NCBI GenBank assembly: GCA_031266695.1
Contig: JAISAK010000233.1
Span: 1-9,621, forward strand
DNA: 9,621 nucleotides
Reading direction: 5' to 3'
Source: Treponema sp.
GTDB lineage: Bacteria; Spirochaetota; Spirochaetia; Treponematales; Breznakiellaceae
The position numbers and the translations under genes are program-made. Of this stretch, positions 6,747 to 9,621 are shown piece by piece (the stretch's first letter is position 1; every line of letters starts with the position of its first letter). The notes beneath the pieces were generated by a model, which worked only from the letters and a program-made list of their open reading frames with translations, did no database searches and was not told the DNA's origin.

Positions 6747-6782
6747 GGATTACTTGACGAAAGTGTATATTTTTGGAATATT
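6742..6782 (+). promoter_or_regulatory. Putative rightward promoter, back-to-back with the argC promoter
   Basis: TTGACG (6754-6759) and AATATT (6777-6782) are 17 bp apart, 5 of 6 and 4 of 6 to sigma-70 consensus, giving a start about 20 nt before the ATG at 6810. GTCAAG (6742-6747) and CTTGAC (6753-6758) form a perfect inverted repeat with a 5-bp spacer, because the two divergent -35 elements lie back-to-back. One bound regulator could affect both directions (inference). Confidence 0.45.
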
Positions 6783-6790
6783 TATTCATT
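6773..6790. promoter_or_regulatory. Candidate ArgR operator (ARG box)
   Basis: TTGGAATATTTATTCATT matches the E. coli-type ARG box consensus WNTGAATWWWWATTCANW at every defined position except the third (G for T). The core GAAT-ATTT-ATTC is a perfect palindrome. It overlaps the -10 of the rightward promoter and is 27 bp beyond the argC -35. A much weaker similarity lies at 6721-6738, centred 52 bp away. The AT-rich context makes a chance match possible, and no argR is visible here. Confidence 0.4.
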
Positions 6791-6809
6791 CCCGAAAAAG
6801 GTGGATAAT

Positions 6810-7166
6810 ATGATACAAACAGCGGAAAAGGAAGCCGCCGCGGATGTAGTCAGCTTCGATGCCGGCGAAGAAGAATTCCATAGCGAAAAGATCTACTGCG
6901 CCAACTGTATCCATTGCAAGCTGATCCCTGCCAAACCGGAAGGAGAGACGGCTTACGTTTTAAGGATTCGCTGCGCCGCCGGAAAGTGGAAGAAAAAACT
7001 CGGTCAGGAAAAAATGTATAAGTATTGCACCATAACCCGGCGTTATCTTGACTCCTGCGACGCCTACGGAGAAATGGGCGATACCAGGGAATTCCTCCGG
7101 GAACTGCGGAAAACCCTTCCCGGCAGGGACGAGCCCTATACGCTTCCGCAAGATGACGGCGATTAG
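6810..7166 (+). CDS. Six-cysteine small protein of unknown function
   Basis: A soluble 118-residue protein with no signal peptide or membrane segment. Cysteines fall at C30, C33, C36, C55, C73 and C83: YCANCIHCK, then single Cys in IRC, KYC and DSC. This C-x2-C-x2-C-x18-C-x17-C-x9-C layout suggests a zinc- or Fe-S-binding fold; I cannot name the family. The middle is basic (WKKK, 60-63), while the first 29 and last 20 residues are acidic. The ATG at 6810 is chosen because AAGGTGG lies 5 nt upstream (6798-6804); a GTG at 6801 is in frame but has a poor site. It is the only clear plus-strand gene, divergent from argC, and its stop overlaps that of ybaK. The good RBS, promoter-like upstream sequence and ordered cysteines support a real gene. 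Confidence 0.82.
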   Translation: MIQTAEKEAAADVVSFDAGEEEFHSEKIYCANCIHCKLIPAKPEGETAYVLRIRCAAGKWKKKLGQEKMYKYCTITRRYLDSCDAYGEMGDTREFLRELRKTLPGRDEPYTLPQDDGD

Positions 7167-7675
7167 AAGGCGTCAAAGACCCGGCGGCTTTTCAGCGTTA
7201 AATCCGTGAACCGCGCCCCGAGGTACCGCGCAAGGTCTCCCGGCGCAAGCAGAACCTGCAGACCCCGCTCCCCCGCGCTTATTCCTATGGAATCAAAAAG
7301 CTCGGCGGTCTCGTCAATAAACGTGGGAAACTGTTTTTTCATGCCGAGGGGCGAACAGCCGCCGCGGACATAGCCGGTAAGGGGCAGGAGATCCTTCAGG
7401 GGGATAAGGGCGGAGCTTTTTTCACCGGCCGCGGCGGAGGTTTTTTTCAGGTCCAGCTCGTCCGCCGCCGGAATGCAGCAGACAAAAAAAGCGCCGCTCG
7501 CGCCCCGCAGTACCAGGGTCTTGAAAATCCGTTCGGGCGGCAGGTCAAGAAATTTAGCGGCGTGGACGGCGGAAAGATCCGCTTCGTCAACGGGGTATTC
7601 CTTTACGGCATAGCTGATATTGACGGCGTCAAGGAGTCTTAAGGCGTTGGTTTTTGGGGAATTTGCTTTTTTCAT
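7163..7675 (-). CDS. ybaK: Cys-tRNA(Pro)/Cys-tRNA(Cys) deacylase, YbaK/EbsC family
   Basis: Predicted trans-editing enzyme that hydrolyses Cys mischarged on tRNA-Pro, in the cytosol. The 170-residue product has the full family pattern: KTNALRLLD (8-16), RIFKTLVLRG (49-58) with the conserved K52, ELDLKK (73-78), and the long signature LLPLTGYVRGGCSPLGMKK (96-114) followed by FPTFIDETA (116-124) and SAGERGLQV (133-141). The start at 7675 is preceded by a purine-rich GGGGGAAGG. It is 22 bp downstream of the DUF362 gene and probably in the same transcript. At the other end its TAA (7163-7165) overlaps the TAG of the plus-strand gene, leaving no room for a separate terminator between them. Confidence 0.93.
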   Translation of the reverse strand: MKKANSPKTNALRLLDAVNISYAVKEYPVDEADLSAVHAAKFLDLPPERIFKTLVLRGASGAFFVCCIPAADELDLKKTSAAAGEKSSALIPLKDLLPLTGYVRGGCSPLGMKKQFPTFIDETAELFDSIGISAGERGLQVLLAPGDLARYLGARFTDLTLKSRRVFDAF

Positions 7676-7697
7676 ACCTTCCCCCGCGCGGGCAAAT

Positions 7698-8819
7698 CTA
7701 TGGAGTATAAAGATGTTCCCGGAGGAATTTCAGGGCCTCGGCGCCGCCGGGCGGGCAGCCGGGGCCAGAGGCGGAAAAACCGGAACAGCAGCGCCCTATT
7801 CCGAGTTTTCCTTTTTTCCCGCGAAAACCCTGGCCGACGGATACCTTTCCTTCCAGCCTGCCGCGTTCCGTCCGGCTCATGCGGGAAAGGGCGAAGACAA
7901 GACCCGCGTAACAGGCGCTGCAAGCCTCCGCCTCGGCAATATGTTCCGCAAGCTGCCCGACCTTGCCTTCGGGCCGGGGCGCGCCGCCCGCCGCCTCCGC
8001 TTTGGCCGCGCCGCTTCCCCCTTCGCCGCCAAACTCGCGCACCGAGGCCCTTGAGATATCCGCGCATCCCGCGCCAAGCTTTTCGGCAAGGCCGATGTAG
8101 GGAATCTCCGAAACCGCGTAACCCATCTGCCCGGCGGCCCAGGCGTCGCAGAGTACCGGGTCCCGGGCGGCGAAGAGGCGTCCCGCGTAGACCGGATTCC
8201 CCCCCTCCTCAAAATCAAGGTCCCCGCAGATACCGTCAACCACGATAAAGTCGTTACGCGCAACCGTATTGAGGTGGGCAATGGGCACGGTCAGCCCCAG
8301 GCTGTGGAAGCGCCGCTTTTCCCGGTTGGGAATAATTCCCTTGTTGTTCTTGAGGGCGCAGGTAAGGAGGGTTTGGCAGTGCCCTTTCATCACCGGAAGG
8401 TTGATCATAAAATCAAGGGCCAGGGCGCTTTCGCAGATTTCAATATCCATGCCCCCGCAGGCGCAGGCCCTTGCCCGGTCTTTCTGGGTGTCGATAAGCT
8501 CCACTCCCGTTTCTTTGGACAGTTTGTTGTAACCGCAGACGGAAAAGGCCTCGGCCGTACGATCCCCGACCCAGGAGCCCTCAAGGATCGCCAAATTGTC
8601 AAAGCCGTTTTTTTTCAGGTAGGCGATAAGGCCCGCGGCGATTTCGGGGTGGGTGGTAGCCCCCTCCGAAGCCGGCCGGGAAACTACGAGATTCGGCTTG
8701 AGCCCTATCCGCTTTTTGCGATCCCCGATAAGATCGGCAAGGCCTGCCTCTTCCGCGAGGCGGGCCGCCATCGCCGCCGGATCCTTTCCGTAGATAACAA
8801 AGATTTCATTCTTTTCCAC
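7698..8819 (-). CDS. DUF362 domain protein with probable Fe-S cysteines
   Basis: A 373-residue cytosolic protein of the DUF362 family, whose biochemical role is not settled. Numbering from the GTG start: KPNLVV (41-46), ILEGSWVGDRT (78-88), NLPVMKGH (140-147), LKNNKGI (156-162), VDGICGD (194-200) and ARDPVLCDA (218-226) are the DUF362 core. The C-terminal part has CSAC (300-303), CC (344-345) and GCPP (354-357), cysteines that could bind a [4Fe-4S] cluster. Residues 264-285 are a Gly/Ala/Glu-rich linker between the core and the Cys domain. The start is a choice: GTG at 8819 has GGAGG (8826-8830) at 6-nt spacing, whereas ATG at 8825 abuts that GGAGG. The gene overlaps the upstream CBS gene by 14 bp, indicating coupling. 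Confidence 0.85.
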   Translation of the reverse strand: MEKNEIFVIYGKDPAAMAARLAEEAGLADLIGDRKKRIGLKPNLVVSRPASEGATTHPEIAAGLIAYLKKNGFDNLAILEGSWVGDRTAEAFSVCGYNKLSKETGVELIDTQKDRARACACGGMDIEICESALALDFMINLPVMKGHCQTLLTCALKNNKGIIPNREKRRFHSLGLTVPIAHLNTVARNDFIVVDGICGDLDFEEGGNPVYAGRLFAARDPVLCDAWAAGQMGYAVSEIPYIGLAEKLGAGCADISRASVREFGGEGGSGAAKAEAAGGAPRPEGKVGQLAEHIAEAEACSACYAGLVFALSRMSRTERGRLEGKVSVGQGFRGKKGKLGIGRCCSGFSASGPGCPPGGAEALKFLREHLYTP

Positions 8820-9621
8820 CGGCATCCTCCCCGATAATTTCCGCCGCCGGCCCTGCCCCGGTAACAATAACTTCCATGACCCGGTGGCGCAGCACCCTTG
8901 ATACCCTGACGGTCAGGCCCTGACTCTCGAACACGTCTCCGGGGCGGGGCAGGCCGCCGAGATTTTCAAGCGCCCAGCTTCCCACGGTGTTGCCCGGGCC
9001 CGGTCCCCGTAACGCCCCGGCGGCCTTTGACCCGCGCCCGGCGGCTTTGACCGTATCAAGCATATCCCTGAGGTTCGCGCTCCCCAGTACGACGAAGCTG
9101 CCGTCTTCCGCCTTCCTGACAGGCTCCACTACTTCGTCATGCTCATCCCAAATTTCACCTACCAGTTCTTCGACAATATCCTCAATGGTGACTATTCCAA
9201 GGGTGCCGCCGAACTCGTCAACCAGTATCGCCATGTGCGCCCGCTTTTGCTGCAGCACGCGCAGAAGCCTTGAAATTTTTATCGTCCGGGTAACAAAGAC
9301 CACCGGCTTGAGAACGGCAGCGGGCGGCTTCCCCTGGTTGATCACCCCGTGGTGAAAATCCTTGAGAAGTATGACCCCGGTAATGTTGTCGATATTATCC
9401 CGGTAAACCGGCAGCCGGGAAAAGCCGGTCTCGGCGAATTTCAGATCGATTGATTCGGCCGTATCGTCTTCGGAAACGGCGGCAAGGTCGACGCGGGGCG
9501 TAAAGATCTCCGCCGCGGTAAGATCGTCGAACTCGATCACCTGGCGGATCATCTCTTCTTCCTGCTTGTTGATTCCCCCTTCCTGGCGCACCTCTTCCAC
9601 AAAGGTTAAAAGCTCGTCCTC
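8806..9621 (-). CDS. CBS-pair / CorC-HlyC domain protein, 5' end beyond the window
   Basis: The C-terminal 271 residues of a hemolysin/CNNM-type (TlyC, CorC) protein; the frame is open to the last base, so the gene continues past the right edge. Visible domains, numbered from the window edge: an acidic segment EDELLTFVEEV (1-11) that in homologues links the DUF21 membrane domain or the N terminus to the CBS pair, CBS 1 with FTPRVDLAAV (40-49) and FSRLPVYRD (67-75), CBS 2 with ILVDEFGGTLGIVTIEDIVEELVG (split: ILVDEFGGTLG 132-142, IVTIEDIVEELVG 143-155), and the transporter-associated domain (about 162-255). Such proteins are linked to Mg/Co efflux; the old hemolysin name is not evidence of toxicity. 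Residues 192-210 form a Gly/Ala-rich insertion. Whether a membrane domain exists cannot be seen. Confidence 0.88.
   Translation of the reverse strand, partial: EDELLTFVEEVRQEGGINKQEEEMIRQVIEFDDLTAAEIFTPRVDLAAVSEDDTAESIDLKFAETGFSRLPVYRDNIDNITGVILLKDFHHGVINQGKPPAAVLKPVVFVTRTIKISRLLRVLQQKRAHMAILVDEFGGTLGIVTIEDIVEELVGEIWDEHDEVVEPVRKAEDGSFVVLGSANLRDMLDTVKAAGRGSKAAGALRGPGPGNTVGSWALENLGGLPRPGDVFESQGLTVRVSRVLRHRVMEVIVTGAGPAAEIIGEDAGGKE

Noticed and set aside
5915..6757. Plus-strand open frame (280 codons) opposite argC and its leader
   Set aside because: Antisense to conserved argC motifs and then passes through the palindromes; no recognisable domain.
9598..9600. GTG at 9600 as the true start of the CBS protein
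   Set aside because: The frame stays open to the window edge and the residues before it fit homologues, so the start is outside the window.

Overview
The window is a bacterial chromosomal segment dominated by a compact arginine-biosynthesis operon. The protein sequences and gene mix would suit a GC-moderate to GC-rich spirochaete such as a gut-associated Treponema, but that is a weak inference; no rRNA, tRNA or lineage-specific marker fixes the taxonomy. Coding regions are GC-rich, while the 286-bp region between argC and the divergent gene is clearly AT-rich.

Layout, left to right. Positions 1-263 carry no convincing gene but hold a 13+6 bp inverted-repeat structure (1-127) and a pair of imperfect 30-bp direct repeats (133-162, 235-264). 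From 264 to 6523, all on the minus strand, lie argH, argG, argD, argB and argC, transcribed in the order argC-argB-argD-argG-argH. They encode N-acetylglutamyl-phosphate reductase, N-acetylglutamate kinase, acetylornithine aminotransferase, argininosuccinate synthase and argininosuccinate lyase. These cover N-acetylglutamate to N-acetylornithine and citrulline to arginine. The acetyl-transfer or deacetylation enzyme (argJ, argA or argE) and ornithine carbamoyltransferase (argF) are not in the window and must be encoded elsewhere. The argB-argD and argD-argG gaps hold hairpins; argG and argH overlap by one base (TAATG).

Positions 6524-6809 are a divergent control region. It has a row of four palindromic hairpins in the argC leader, two TTGAC-type -35 elements facing away from each other, and a one-mismatch match to the ArgR operator consensus over the rightward -10. 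The rightward gene (6810-7166) encodes a small six-cysteine protein of unknown function. Its stop codon overlaps the stop of a convergent ybaK-type Cys-tRNA(Pro) deacylase gene (7163-7675, minus). Upstream of ybaK on the minus strand are a DUF362 protein with probable Fe-S cysteines (7698-8819) and the C-terminal part of a CBS/CorC-HlyC protein that runs off the right edge (8806-9621). These three minus-strand genes are tightly packed and probably co-transcribed.

The protein-coding content is mostly recognisable housekeeping metabolism. The least explained parts are the palindrome-rich argC leader with its divergent promoters, the six-cysteine protein, the structured left end, and the low-complexity Ala/Gly/Lys-rich additions in several otherwise conserved enzymes.
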